Assembly (NCBI RefSeq): GCF_025717605.1
Contig: NZ_JAJIRQ010000002.1
Location: forward strand, 577,884-641,883
Direction: 5' to 3'
DNA: 64,000 nt
Source of the DNA: Paucibacter sp. TC2R-5
GTDB lineage: Bacteria > Pseudomonadota > Gammaproteobacteria > Burkholderiales > Burkholderiaceae_C
The notes beneath the pieces are model-generated. The model was not told the origin of the DNA, did no database searches, and saw only the letters and a list, made by a program, of their open reading frames with translations. Made by a program: the position numbers and the translations under genes. The stretch's first letter is position 1. Every line of letters starts with the position of its first letter. Of the stretch, positions 1 to 9,315 are shown one piece after another.

Positions 1-2336
1 AGCGGTCTCCACGCCCTCGGCAATGACCTGGCGACCGAAGGCTTTGGCCAGGCCGATCACGCCGGTGACGATGGCCAGATCGTCAGGGTCGCTCAGCATG
101 TCACGGACAAAAGTCTGGTCGATCTTCAACAGCTCGATCGGCAGGCGGCGCAGGTAAGTCAGCGATGAATAGCCGGTGCCGAAGTCATCGAGCGCGAAAT
201 GCACACCCAGGGTCTGGCAGGCGTGCATCAGTTTGGACATCTGGGCCATGTCTTCCAGGGCGCTCGTCTCTAGCACCTCTAACTGCAGGCCGCATTGCTG
301 CTCCCCCGCAGTGGGGAGCAGCAATGCAGACAGGCGCGACACAAAATTGGCTTGCTGCAATTGCATCGCGCAGACATTGACGCTGACCTGCAAGTCCAGG
401 CCCTCGGCGCGCCAGAGTGCAATTTGCCGCAGGGCCTGCGCAATCACCCATTCCCCCACATCCACGCTGAGCGCTTGATCTTCGATCAGCGGCAGAAAAG
501 CCGCCGGCGGCAGTTCGCCGCGCTCTGGGTGCTGCCAGCGAATCAGCGCCTCGACGCCGACCACGGCGTTGGTTCGCATATTGACCTTGGGCTGGTAGCA
601 CAGCTTGAATTGGCCCAGGGCGAGGGCGTTGCGCATCTCCGCCAAGCCTTCGCGCTGCTGCTTGGCCGCAGCTTCGTGTGCGATATCGAAGAGATGAAAG
701 CGATTCTTGCCGGCTTGCTTGGCCAGATACATGGCTTGGTCGGCATGGCGGATCAGGCGGTCCGCATCGGCGCCGTCTTGAGGATAGATCGTGACGCCAA
801 TGCTGGTGGAAACCTCCAGCAGCAAGTCACCCAGCTGGACTGGCGCGCTGGCCGCTTTCAGCAGGCGCTCCAAGGCCTGTTCGCAATCACGCGGCTGCGC
901 GAGTTCGCTCAAAACCGCCACAAATTCATCGCCGCCAATGCGTGCCAGCACGTCGCCGTCCCGCAGCACCGACTGCATTCGATTGGCCACGGCAATCAAG
1001 AGCTCGTCGCCGGTGGCATGGCCATGGCGGTCGTTGATGCTCTTGAAGCCGTCGAGATCCAGATAGGCCACCGCCAAAGAAAGCTTGCGGCGCCGGCATT
1101 GCGCCATGGCATGCTGCAGCCGCTGGGCCAACAGGACCCGATTGGGCATGCCGGTGAGTGCGTCGAAATGGGCGTTGCGTTCAAGTTGGCGCAGATGGTG
1201 TTTAGTCTGCGTGATGTCGGTGAACAGCGCGACAAAATTCTGCGTTTCACCCTTTTTGCCCTTGACCTCGCTGATGGTGAGCATGATTGCAACGATATCG
1301 CCCGCGCTGCGCCGAATCCACATCTCACCGCTCCAATAGCCGCCGGCGTGCAGATCGCGCCATAGCTGGGTGTAGAAGCCGGGCGCTTGCGCCGACGAAC
1401 GCAACATCAGGGCGGCTCGACCCAACACGGCTTCGCGCGGGTAAGCGGTGATCTGACTGAAGGTTTCGTTGACATCGATGATGTTGCCCGCGGCGTCGGT
1501 GATGACGATGCCTTCGCGGGCATGCTTGAACACATTGGCGGCCAACAGCAATTGCTCTTCGGCGAGCTTGCGGGCGGTGATGTCGGTGCTGGTGCCCGTC
1601 ATGCGTAGGGCTTGACCCTCGGCGTCGCGGCTTGCGACCATGCCGCGGGCCAGCAGCCAGCGCCATTTGCCGTCTTTGTGCATGCGGCGGTGCTCGCTGA
1701 CATAGCCGGGCGTTTTCCCTGCCAGATGGGCATGTACGGCGGCCCAGGCCGCGTCGAAGTCATCGGGGTGAATCCTGGGCGGTTCGCGGTAGCAGATATC
1801 ACTGTCCAGATCGGCCCCTGAAAACCCCATCATCTCCTTCCAGCGTCGCGAATACTGGGTGATGTTGGCCCTAACATCCCAATCCCAGACACCGTCGCCA
1901 GCCCCTTCGAGGGCGAAGCGCAGCACCACCTCGCTGGCGCTCTTGGCCTCCAATTCCGCGGCCAGAGCGCTGACGTCGCAGTAGCTTCTCAGCCAGCCGC
2001 CGCTGGGCAGCATCTGGGTCGTGAACTGAAGCGTTTTGCCCGCTGCGGTGCGGCGCGTGCGGCTCGAATTCTGCGCAGGGGCAAAGTCCTCCGCTGGTTC
2101 TCCCCGCGCGCCTTGATGGCTAGCGATTTCTTGGCCCGTGCAGTGCTCGGTGACCCAACGCGCCAGCAGCTCAGTGGGCAGATCCAGCAAGCTTGCGCAG
2201 GCAGGGTTGCCAAAGATCAGCCGGTGTTGGGCATCGAACACCAGCAGCGCTTGGGGCAAATGGGCCAAGGCCATAGCCATGTCGCTGGCGGGCAGTGCCG
2301 CTGCGGTGGGTTCGGGTTGCAAGATCTGCTGATTCA
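1..2336 (-). CDS. PAS-PAS-PAS-GGDEF-EAL c-di-GMP signalling protein (partial, C-terminus outside window)
   Basis: This large reading frame runs off the left window edge after about 778 codons. The protein probably makes and/or degrades cyclic di-GMP in response to a PAS-sensed signal. Three PAS-like segments (about residues 10-120, 140-260 and 265-385) precede a GGDEF domain with an intact RIGGDEF active site near residue 467. The sequence RDGD lies five residues before that motif and matches the inhibitory I-site. An EAL domain follows, with EALIRW near residue 592 and DDFGTGYSSL further on, so both catalytic signatures look intact. No transmembrane helix is visible, so it is probably cytoplasmic. 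The ATG at 2336 is the first in frame. The balance between cyclase and phosphodiesterase activity cannot be read from sequence. Confidence 0.9.
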
Positions 2337-2674
2337 TCGTGGCGGCAGTTTATCGGCGCAGGATCGAGTGAGGGCGGCATGACTCAATTCGGCCCAAACT
2401 TTCAAGGGCCGAGATAGTCGCCGTCCAACCGCTTCGGCGAGTTCGAAAAAAAAAGCGCAAGGCAGCGAGACACAAGCAGCTCCGGCAACATCCATCAGCC
2501 CATGCGGGCCGGTATCAAAGTGAGACGCCGTGCACGGGCCAAAACGTTTGTTCAGGCGGGGTTCGGTTTCACGCAATGAGTTTGAAGTGGAGCCAAAAAA
2601 AACACGCGCGAGCAAGTTCATGTTTTCATTGAAAACCATGACTTGGCAGGCAGTTTTGTTTTAAAAATCTGCCA

Positions 2675-2690
2675 TATTGATTTATCAATA
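2675..2690. promoter_or_regulatory. Operator-like palindrome upstream of mdtJ promoter
   Basis: TATTGAT and ATCAATA are perfect 7-base inverted arms separated by two bases. They lie 11 bases upstream of the candidate -35 box of mdtJ. The position suits a regulator-binding site. The regulator is unknown. Confidence 0.4.
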
Positions 2691-2701
2691 AAATCACTGA
2701 T

Positions 2702-2730
2702 TTTACAAAGTTAATGCCATGTGATAGAAT
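2702..2730 (+). promoter_or_regulatory. Sigma70-type promoter of mdtJI
   Basis: The -35 box is TTTACA (2702-2707) and the -10 box is TAGAAT (2725-2730), with an ideal 17-base spacer. TGA just before the -10 box gives an extended -10 element. Transcription would start near 2737, about 36 bases before the mdtJ ATG. Confidence 0.65.
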
Positions 2731-2772
2731 GACTTTATATTTTATCAAAAGGAATATACTATAGGTGAATTT

Positions 2773-3123
2773 ATGTTTAGTTTTAATAGTAGGAATTTGG
2801 TTGTTGCTTGGTTGTTTCTTTTTTCAGCCATTGCTGCCGAAGTGGCCGGCACCACTTTCATGGCGAATGCGTCGCGCGGTGACAGTTTTCAAGGCTATTT
2901 GTTGATGGCCGCGGCCTTGGCGGCGTCCTATTACTTGCTCTCGCAAGCGATTGGACAAATCTCGATCGGCATTGCTTATGCGGTGTGGGAAGGTGTCGGA
3001 CTCGCCTCGCTTTCGCTGGTGAGTGTGTTGGTGTTCAAGGAAGAGTTGTCGCACAGCGAGATGCTTGGACTTGGGCTGGTCATGATGGGCATCGTGTGCG
3101 TAGCACTCGGCGAGGAGTCTTGA
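2773..3123 (+). CDS. mdtJ: SMR-family efflux subunit, MdtJ-like
   Basis: This is a 116-residue small multidrug resistance protein with four hydrophobic helices. The membrane-embedded Glu of the SMR proton/substrate site is in the first helix (AAEVAGT). The segment GIAYAVWEGVG matches the MdtJ signature rather than that of homodimeric EmrE or SugE. In Escherichia coli, MdtJ and MdtI form a heterodimer that exports spermidine across the inner membrane. The AGGTG at 2763-2767 sits five bases before the ATG. A two-base gap to the next SMR gene makes this a co-translated pair. The 5' portion is unusually AT-rich. The polyamine substrate is inferred from the family only. Confidence 0.85.
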   Translation: MFSFNSRNLVVAWLFLFSAIAAEVAGTTFMANASRGDSFQGYLLMAAALAASYYLLSQAIGQISIGIAYAVWEGVGLASLSLVSVLVFKEELSHSEMLGLGLVMMGIVCVALGEES

Positions 3124-3125
3124 AC

Positions 3126-3449
3126 ATGCAGACGATGCCAATTATTTTCATTATGGGTTCGGCCTGCAGTGATATTGCCGCCAATATGATGTTGGAGAAA
3201 TCCAATGGTTTCAAAAACCGTGCTTGGGGTTTCGGCGCCATTGCCATGCTTTGGTTGGCGTTCTTGATGCTGAGCCAAGCCATCAAGAGCATCGACCTCG
3301 CTGTGGCCTATGCGATGTGGGGCTCTGTCGGCATTCTGGGTACGGCCATCTGCGGGCGGCTGCTTTTTGGCCACCGACTCAAGCCAATTGCTTGGCTGGG
3401 CATTGCGCTCGTCATTGCGGCGGTGCTGATTTTGACCTTGGTCGAATAA
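3126..3449 (+). CDS. mdtI: SMR-family efflux subunit, MdtI-like
   Basis: This is the partner of the preceding SMR gene: 107 residues with four predicted transmembrane helices. It carries SQAIKSIDLAVAYAMWG, the MdtI-type second and third helix signature. Its first helix has Asp (SDIAAN) where most SMR proteins have the proton-coupled Glu. An acidic group is therefore kept but not the usual one. The ATG at 3126 follows the mdtJ stop by two bases, so a longer upstream in-frame extension overlapping mdtJ was rejected. It likely acts with MdtJ as an inner-membrane heterodimer exporting polyamines or cationic compounds. Confidence 0.85.
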   Translation: MQTMPIIFIMGSACSDIAANMMLEKSNGFKNRAWGFGAIAMLWLAFLMLSQAIKSIDLAVAYAMWGSVGILGTAICGRLLFGHRLKPIAWLGIALVIAAVLILTLVE

Positions 3450-3669
3450 GCCGGCTTCACCCAATGCGCCGGCAAGCTGCCGTCCAGATAAATGGTCATA
3501 CCACCGGGCTGGTGGGGGCCATGTGGGCAAGGCAGAGACGCAGGCTGATGTGGGGTGCCGAATGGGACTTGCGGGGGATGGGCCCAACTTGGCAAGATGC
3601 CGCCGAAGCGTTTGAGCAGGCTGCGGCTCTCCCCGACCCCGTTCCATTTCCCCTCCCTCTGCGCAATAT

Positions 3670-5064
3670 ATGAAACTGCTTGCTTCCTGGCTTGCCGCGC
3701 TTTTTCTGAGCGCCCCCTCGGGCGCATCATGGGCCCAAGCGAGCTCGGACGCGCCTGCCATGGCGGCCGCAAGCGCCATCGAACAATTCATCGCCCGTTA
3801 CAGCAAGACCTATACCGAGCTGGGCTTGGGCGGTGAGATGGCGCTGTCCTACGTCAAGAACATCCAGCACATGGTGCAGAGCAGTGATGTACCGCGCCAG
3901 CAAGCGCTGTTCGATGAATTGAGCCATCAGCTGCAAGCCCTTGATCCGGCCGCCGGCAGCAGCTGCCAGCGTTTGCAGCTGCGCCAGATTGCTTTTGAGC
4001 TGGCCTTGCAGCAGCAAAAGCTGGCGCTTCTGCGGTCCTATCTGGCGCTGGGCGAGCGGGCGGTTCTCTCCGATCAGGGCCTGGCCAAGACCAGCTTGGG
4101 CAAGGACTGGTATGCCTTCTTGCGCCAAGCCTGGCTGACCATGGACAGCTCGCCCGAGGCGCTGATGGCGATGGGTCGCAGCGAGCTGGAACGGGCTTTG
4201 GGACGCTACCGGGCACTGCAAGCGCGGATGGGCTATGCCGGCCGCGACCAGGCTTTTGCGGACTACTTGGGCGGCCCCGCGTTCAGCTACCCGCCGGACC
4301 AGACGCCGCAGGCCGACTATGAGGCGCGGCAAGCCATCGTCTATCAACATATGCACAAACTCTTTGTGCCGACCGCGATTGCGCCGCCGCAAATCCGCCG
4401 CTCTGATTTGGGCAGCGCTTTGCCGGTGGACGGCTATTACGAGCCGGATGAGAGCACCTTCTATTTCAATCGCGCGCAGGCCACATACGGGCGCCGCAAT
4501 ATCGACTGGTTGCTCTTGCATGAGAGTACGCCCGGCCACCACTATCAAAGCTGTTATGCGCTGGAGCAGCGTGGCTGCCCAACGGGTTTACCGCATGGCT
4601 TCTATTCGGCCTATGCCGAGGGCTGGGGCGCTTATGTCGAAGAGTTCGGCCGCGAGCTGGGCCTGTATCAGCAGGACTCAGACGCCCTGGGTGCAGTCGA
4701 GTGGGACCTGGTGCGCTCAATCCGGGTGGTGTTGGATGCGGGCATCAACTACTTCGATTGGAGCGAGGCGCAGGCGCATGAGTTTTGGCAAAGCCAGCTG
4801 CCGATGTTGCCCGCTTTGGCCGAGCGCGAGATCTCAAGGGTGCGCAACTGGCCGGTGCAGGCCATCACCTACAAGCAAGGTGCGGTGATGCTGCGCCAGC
4901 TGCGCGAAGCCGCCCGTTTGCGCGAAGGGCCGGCATTCGACATCCGCGTCTTCCACGACAAGGTGCTCAAGCATGGCCCGCTGCCGCTGGCGCTGCTGGC
5001 TGAGATGGTGGAGGGCGCCGCGCAAACCGCCGGGCCCAAGCCGGCACCAAGCTTGGCGCCATGA
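3670..5064 (+). CDS. DUF885 family secreted metallopeptidase-like protein
   Basis: This 464-residue protein has a Sec signal peptide (residues 1-23, ending SWAQA), so a periplasmic location is expected. It matches the DUF885 family, which is related to zinc carboxypeptidases. The metal-binding motif HESTPGHH is at residues 284-291, and the second conserved block YAEGWGAYVEE at 315-325 supplies a further Glu ligand. The length is shorter than many 550-600 residue members, mostly in the N-terminal half. The substrate is unknown. The gene stands alone: 220 bases separate it from mdtI, and the next gene is convergent. Peptidase activity is a family-level inference. Confidence 0.8.
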   Translation: MKLLASWLAALFLSAPSGASWAQASSDAPAMAAASAIEQFIARYSKTYTELGLGGEMALSYVKNIQHMVQSSDVPRQQALFDELSHQLQALDPAAGSSCQRLQLRQIAFELALQQQKLALLRSYLALGERAVLSDQGLAKTSLGKDWYAFLRQAWLTMDSSPEALMAMGRSELERALGRYRALQARMGYAGRDQAFADYLGGPAFSYPPDQTPQADYEARQAIVYQHMHKLFVPTAIAPPQIRRSDLGSALPVDGYYEPDESTFYFNRAQATYGRRNIDWLLLHESTPGHHYQSCYALEQRGCPTGLPHGFYSAYAEGWGAYVEEFGRELGLYQQDSDALGAVEWDLVRSIRVVLDAGINYFDWSEAQAHEFWQSQLPMLPALAEREISRVRNWPVQAITYKQGAVMLRQLREAARLREGPAFDIRVFHDKVLKHGPLPLALLAEMVEGAAQTAGPKPAPSLAP

Positions 5065-5085
5065 ACACGCAGCGCCTGCGCCGAA

Positions 5086-6024
5086 TCAAGCCGGCGGGAC
5101 GGTCTGAGTCTGTTGCTCGATCGCCAGCACAATCTGCTCGCACAGCCGGTGCGTCAGCAGCGCGTCTTCTGCCCAGCGGTGATCCACTTCGGGTGCCCGC
5201 ACGGCCGCTAAAAACTGCTCGATGATGGCCTCGAAACCGCGTCGCCTCAGCACCGGCGTCCAGTCCTCAAAGCCATGCCGCTGCTCGCGGCCTTGGCGGT
5301 GCTCGCTGGCTTGATTCAGGTTCTCGACCCGCCATTTGCTGCCCGCAGCCATCAGCTCCAGGCATTCTTCGCTGGCACCGCTGTCGCGGTTCATCAGGCC
5401 CAGGCCGGTGAAGCTGCCGGCTTTGAACTGCACGCTGACATGCGCCAGCAAACCCGCCCTACTACCCGGCTCAACGCGCGCAGCGACAGCCAGCGCCGTG
5501 GGCTCTGACGGTGCCAGCCAACGCAAGGTGTCGACGACATGGATGAAGTCATCAAAGACGAACTCGCGAATGCCGGCGGGCTGGCCGACGCGGTGTTTTT
5601 GCAGCAGCGCCACATGCGGATCGGGCTGCTCGGCCAAGGTCTGGTAAAGCGGCGCGCAGCGCCGGTTGAAGCCCAGCATCAAGAGCCGTCCGCGCGCTCG
5701 CGCCAATGCCACCAGGCGCTCGGCGGCGGCCAGCTCATAGGCGATCGGCTTGTCCAGATAGACATCCAAACCCATCTCTAGCAGCGCGCTCGCCACCTCG
5801 ACATGGGCAGCAGTAGCGGTGTGTACAAAGGCGGCCTGAGGTGCCAAGCCTGCCAAGTCTTCAAGGCTGCTGGCCAGATGCTCGATCCGGTATTGCTGAC
5901 CCAGCGACCGCAGCGTCTGTGCGTTACGTGAGCACAAAATCAGCTCGATATCGCTTCGCCGGCTCAGCAGTGGCAGGTAGGCTTTTTGGGCAATATCGCC
6001 CAGGCCGATCACGGCAATTCGCAT
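5086..6024 (-). CDS. Gfo/Idh/MocA family NAD(P)-dependent oxidoreductase
   Basis: The 312-residue protein begins with a Rossmann dinucleotide-binding segment (IAVIGLGDIAQKAYLP). It also has the family motif DKPIAYEL around residue 93, whose Lys belongs to the catalytic region. The C-terminal half fits the Gfo/Idh/MocA substrate domain, and the subgroup resembles MviM-like proteins. The substrate, probably a sugar or polyol derivative, cannot be assigned. The ATG at 6024 with GGAG eight bases upstream was chosen; a GTG one codon earlier is possible. It lies downstream of the BASS gene on the same strand but is separated from it by a perfect hairpin. Confidence 0.8.
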   Translation of the reverse strand: MRIAVIGLGDIAQKAYLPLLSRRSDIELILCSRNAQTLRSLGQQYRIEHLASSLEDLAGLAPQAAFVHTATAAHVEVASALLEMGLDVYLDKPIAYELAAAERLVALARARGRLLMLGFNRRCAPLYQTLAEQPDPHVALLQKHRVGQPAGIREFVFDDFIHVVDTLRWLAPSEPTALAVAARVEPGSRAGLLAHVSVQFKAGSFTGLGLMNRDSGASEECLELMAAGSKWRVENLNQASEHRQGREQRHGFEDWTPVLRRRGFEAIIEQFLAAVRAPEVDHRWAEDALLTHRLCEQIVLAIEQQTQTVPPA

Positions 6025-6044
6025 CACTTGCGCTCCATCTTTTT

Positions 6045-6098
6045 ATTGGGGTCAGGTTCATTTTCTCCACGGGCAAGATAAATGAACCTGACCCCAAT
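6045..6098. repeat. REP/REPIN-like perfect inverted repeat
   Basis: Two perfect 19-base arms (6045-6063 and 6080-6098) flank a 16-base loop. The arm core is GGGGTCAGGTTCATTT. Extragenic palindromes with a GGGGTCAG core are common in proteobacterial genomes and often belong to RAYT-mobilised REP families. It sits between two co-directional genes, where it could also stabilise or end the upstream transcript. There is no T-run after the stem. Confidence 0.7.
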
Positions 6099-6121
6099 TT
6101 CTGCTCCCCGCTGCCGCTGAT

Positions 6122-7027
6122 TCAAGCTGCTGTCACAGCGCCAATCTTGGCATTGTCGCGGGCCTCCTCCTCGCGCAGCGTGATGCGGCGAAACCAGATT
6201 GTGACCATGGAGCTGGTCAGCACGATGAAGAGCGAGTACAGCACCGGGATCAGCAGCACCTCTTGCTGGCGCGTGCCCTCGAAGGTGAGCAGCACGATCA
6301 GCACGCCCAAAGGTCCGTTCTGGATGCCGGTTTCCAAGGCAATCGTGCGGCTGCGGCGCTTGTCTTGGCGCACAAGGCGGGCAAAGGCATAGCCAACCAG
6401 AAAGCCGACCAGCCCCAGGCCGATGGCGCCGATATAGACCTCGGCCGGCGTCGTGGCCAGCAGGCCGAAATTGCGCGGCACCCAACTGACGATCAAAAAC
6501 ACAATCACCACGATACCCAGCAGCCCGCCGAGCATCTCAAGGACAGCGCCCACATTGGCATTCCATTTGCGCAAGAGCATGCCGATCACGGTCGGCACCA
6601 GCAGCACCACCAGCACCTGCGCCACATTGCCCGGCGGAATCTGCCATTCGCCCTCGATGCCGGATGAAAACAGCTTCAGCGCCAAGGGCACCAGCAGCAC
6701 CGCAAACAGCGTGGAGACGATGGTCATCAGGATCGACAAGCTCAACACGCCCTTGCTGAAGTAATTGAAGATATTGCTGGTGGTGCCGCCCGGCAGACAG
6801 GCCATCAGAATCAGGCCCACGGCATAGGCGGGCGGCAACTTCAGCGCGGTCGCCAGCAAGTAGCCGACCATCGGTGTCAGCACATAGGTGGTGATCAGGC
6901 CAATGCCCACGCCCGCCGGTTTGCGCAGCGCAATGGCGAAGTCTTTGAAGGTCAGGCTGGCGCCCATGCCCAGCATGATGACCATCATCATCACGCCCAA
7001 GAGGCGGGTTTCGGTGTCGGTCAACAT
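6122..7027 (-). CDS. Bile acid:sodium symporter (BASS) family transporter
   Basis: The 301-residue, strongly hydrophobic protein has about nine to ten transmembrane segments. It carries BASS-family motifs: LMACLPGGTTSNIF for the first sodium-site crossover region and ETGIQNGPLG for the second. Family members import bile acids, pantoate, pyruvate or other organic anions with sodium. The cargo here is unknown. Its start lies three bases after the stop of the fadD-like gene, so the two are almost certainly one operon. This suggests the cargo could be a carboxylate that the ligase activates, but that is inference. Confidence 0.85.
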   Translation of the reverse strand: MLTDTETRLLGVMMMVIMLGMGASLTFKDFAIALRKPAGVGIGLITTYVLTPMVGYLLATALKLPPAYAVGLILMACLPGGTTSNIFNYFSKGVLSLSILMTIVSTLFAVLLVPLALKLFSSGIEGEWQIPPGNVAQVLVVLLVPTVIGMLLRKWNANVGAVLEMLGGLLGIVVIVFLIVSWVPRNFGLLATTPAEVYIGAIGLGLVGFLVGYAFARLVRQDKRRSRTIALETGIQNGPLGVLIVLLTFEGTRQQEVLLIPVLYSLFIVLTSSMVTIWFRRITLREEEARDNAKIGAVTAA

Positions 7028-7030
7028 GGC

Positions 7031-8782
7031 TCAGATTCCTGATTGGGTGGACGTTGGGGCAGATGGTGCGGGCGCGGCGACGGGGCGCAGTTCGCGCCGC
7101 AAGATCTTGCCGACCGCCGTCTTGGGTAACTCGCGCCTGAACTCGACCCGCGCCGGCAGTTTGTAGGCCGTCAGCAAGCTGCGGCAATGGGCCAGCACGG
7201 CTTGCTCGCTCAGGCTCTCGTCCAAGCGCACGACGACGGCCAGGACGGCTTCACCGGTTTTCGCATCCGGCACGCCGATCACCGCCGCCTCCAGTATCTG
7301 CGGGTGGGCCGACAAGGCCTCTTCGATCTCATTCGGGTAGACATTGAAGCCGTTGACCAAGATCATGTCTTTCTTGCGGTCGACGATCTTGAAGGTGCCC
7401 TGCGCGTCCATCACCGCCACATCGCCGGTACGCAGCCAGCCATCTCGCAAGACGGCCGCCGTCTCCGCCGGCTGCTGCCAATAGCCTTGCATGACTTGCG
7501 GGCCCCGCAGCCACAGCTCACCGGGCGCCCCGGTCGCGACCTCGGCGCCCTCGTCATCGAGCAAACGCAGCTCGGTCATCGGGGCCGGCACGCCAATGCT
7601 GTCGCGCTGGCGCTGCGCGCTGAGCAGTTGGAAGCAGACCACCGGGCTGGCTTCCGTCAGGCCGTAGCCTTCCACCAGCGGCGCGCCGGTCACTTGCTCA
7701 AAGCGCGTCACCACCGCATGGTGCATGGCCGCGCCGCCGCCGCCGGCCGCTTTCAAATGCTTGGGTGGGTAGGCGGTGAACCATTCTTCGTTCAGCAAGG
7801 CGTTGTAGAGCGTGTTCACGCCCGTCATCCAGGTGATGGGGTAGTTCTCGAACGCGCGCTGCAGGTTCTGCACCGGGCGCGGGTTGGGCACCAGGATGTT
7901 GCGGGCGCCGGCCTCGAACATGCACAGGAAGTTCACCGTGAAAGCGAAGATGTGATACAGCGGCAGGGCGGTCAAAACGACCTCGCGGCCGTCTTCGAGA
8001 TGGCTGGCGCACATCGCCCGCATCTGCGCCATATTCCAGAGCAAATTGCCATGGCTGAGCATCGCGCCCTTGGCCAGCCCGGTGGTGCCGCCGGTGTACT
8101 GCAGCAGCGCCAGGCTGTCGTGGTTCAAGCCGCTGGCATAACTCGGTATATCGACTGTCTTGGCGCGGCCCAGATCCAGGGCCTCGGGCAGGCGGGTCAC
8201 GCTCAAGCTGTGCGCCGGGATCAGCTTGTTCCAGTGCTTCATCACCGCATGCACGATGCCACCCACCAAGGCCGGGAAGAACTCGCTGACGCGCGTCAAC
8301 ACCACGCTCTTGATGGCGGGGCACAGCGGCAGCACTTGCTCCAGCTTGTCGGCGAACATGTCGACGATGACCACCGCCTTGACCCCGCTGTCCTTGAACT
8401 GATGGGCCATCTCATGCGGGGTGTAGAGCGGATTGGTGTTCACCGCCACACAGCCGGCCTTCAAGATGCCCAGCAGCACGACCGGGTAGGCCAGGCCATT
8501 GGGCAGTTGCACCGCGACGCGGTCGCCGGCATCGAGCTTGAGTGTGGCGCGCAGATAGGCCGCGAAGGCGTCGCTCATCTCGTCCACCTGGGCATAGCTG
8601 AGCGAGCCAAACATGCCATTGGGCATGACCGTGGTGAAGGCGGTCTGGTCGGCAAAGCGCCGCGCAACCGCCCGGGCCAAAGCCGCCAGGCTTTTGTGTT
8701 CGGGCGTCGGCAAGATCGCCGGCACTGCCGTGCCGTACTGTGCCAACCAAGGCCTTGAGGCTTCTGTGCTCGCCTGATCCAT
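7031..8782 (-). CDS. fadD: Long-chain fatty acid-CoA ligase (FadD type)
   Basis: The 583-residue adenylate-forming enzyme converts a fatty acid, ATP and CoA to acyl-CoA in the cytoplasm or at the inner membrane. The AMP-binding P-loop YTGGTTGLAKG is near residue 229. The A8 hinge region (WLRTGDVAVMD, then DRKKDMI) and the C-terminal catalytic Lys region (PKTAVGKILRREL) are all present. The length is normal for FadD. It is the first gene of a two-gene unit with the BASS transporter. Exact chain-length preference cannot be read from sequence, so a branched or aromatic acid ligase remains possible. Confidence 0.85.
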   Translation of the reverse strand: MDQASTEASRPWLAQYGTAVPAILPTPEHKSLAALARAVARRFADQTAFTTVMPNGMFGSLSYAQVDEMSDAFAAYLRATLKLDAGDRVAVQLPNGLAYPVVLLGILKAGCVAVNTNPLYTPHEMAHQFKDSGVKAVVIVDMFADKLEQVLPLCPAIKSVVLTRVSEFFPALVGGIVHAVMKHWNKLIPAHSLSVTRLPEALDLGRAKTVDIPSYASGLNHDSLALLQYTGGTTGLAKGAMLSHGNLLWNMAQMRAMCASHLEDGREVVLTALPLYHIFAFTVNFLCMFEAGARNILVPNPRPVQNLQRAFENYPITWMTGVNTLYNALLNEEWFTAYPPKHLKAAGGGGAAMHHAVVTRFEQVTGAPLVEGYGLTEASPVVCFQLLSAQRQRDSIGVPAPMTELRLLDDEGAEVATGAPGELWLRGPQVMQGYWQQPAETAAVLRDGWLRTGDVAVMDAQGTFKIVDRKKDMILVNGFNVYPNEIEEALSAHPQILEAAVIGVPDAKTGEAVLAVVVRLDESLSEQAVLAHCRSLLTAYKLPARVEFRRELPKTAVGKILRRELRPVAAPAPSAPTSTQSGI

Positions 8783-8921
8783 TCGATGTCATCCTTTGCG
8801 CAGCGAGGCTGCAAGCCGGCGGCTCACGCTGAGCGCCAAGTTTGCAACCGTAGCGCCCGAGGATCACCGGATACAGGCCGCTCGGCCTGAGGATGGCTTC
8901 GAGAAATAAGGACCTTTAAGA

Positions 8922-8955
8922 GCTTTAGCTCCTAAAAATCAATCAGAGCTAAAGC
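8922..8955. repeat. Extragenic inverted repeat
   Basis: GCTTTAGCTC (8922-8931) and GAGCTAAAGC (8946-8955) form perfect 10-base arms around a 14-base AT-rich loop, just after the stop of the minus-strand sulfurtransferase-like gene. It may act as a 3' stabiliser or attenuator. There is no T-run to make it a classical terminator. Confidence 0.5.
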
Positions 8956-8957
8956 GC

Positions 8958-9302
8958 TCAGCCGTGCTGCTGCGCCAGAATGAACAACTGCGTTGAGCGC
9001 GCGCCGGAGCGGCAAAAGGCCAAGATCGGCGGTTGTGCGGCGTCGAGCGTCTGCTTCATGCTGGCCGCTTGCTCTGCGGTAATGGCGCCGCCGACCACTG
9101 GCAGATAGACGTAGCTGAGGCCGGCGGCTTGCGCGGCGGCTTGCATGCTGGTGCTGAGCGGCTGCTCGGCGCCGCCTTCCAGATCCGGGCGGTTGTTGAT
9201 GACGGTCTTGAAGCCCATGGCGGCGGCCGCGGCCATGTCGGTCGGTGCCAGCTGGGCCGCAACATAAAACTCGGGCGTGACGGAACGAACGGGGATGCTC
9301 AT
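8958..9302 (-). CDS. TIGR01244/DUF442 sulfur-transferase-like phosphatase-fold protein
   Basis: The 114-residue protein belongs to the Blh-type (DUF442, TIGR01244) family, with a rhodanese/dual-specificity-phosphatase-like fold. The active-site loop is FCRSGARST, with Cys and Arg of the CX5R type near residue 93. The ATG at 9302 gives the canonical MSIPVRSVTPEFYVAAQL start. It is encoded directly downstream of two YeeE/YedE genes, the usual context for this family. This points to handling of persulfide, thiosulfate or sulfide. The biochemical reaction is not certain. Confidence 0.8.
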   Translation of the reverse strand: MSIPVRSVTPEFYVAAQLAPTDMAAAAAMGFKTVINNRPDLEGGAEQPLSTSMQAAAQAAGLSYVYLPVVGGAITAEQAASMKQTLDAAQPPILAFCRSGARSTQLFILAQQHG

Positions 9303-9315
9303 GGTGGTGGTGTTG

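Larger units (their letters stand above)
2337..2772. other. Intergenic region upstream of mdtJI, no convincing gene
   Basis: This 436-base stretch separates two divergent genes. A minus-strand reading frame at 2334-2639 has no family resemblance and is treated as chance. The right half, from about 2640, turns clearly AT-rich compared with everything around it. It carries a palindrome and a near-consensus promoter, described separately. Confidence 0.6.

Noticed and set aside
2334-2639. 101-codon minus-strand frame upstream of mdtJ
   Set aside because: No family resemblance, it sits across the start of the GGDEF/EAL gene's upstream region, and it has no ribosome binding site of note.
7187-8758. 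523-codon plus-strand frame opposite fadD
   Set aside because: It is His/Gln/Arg-rich, has no domain, and mirrors a fully conserved FadD enzyme on the other strand.
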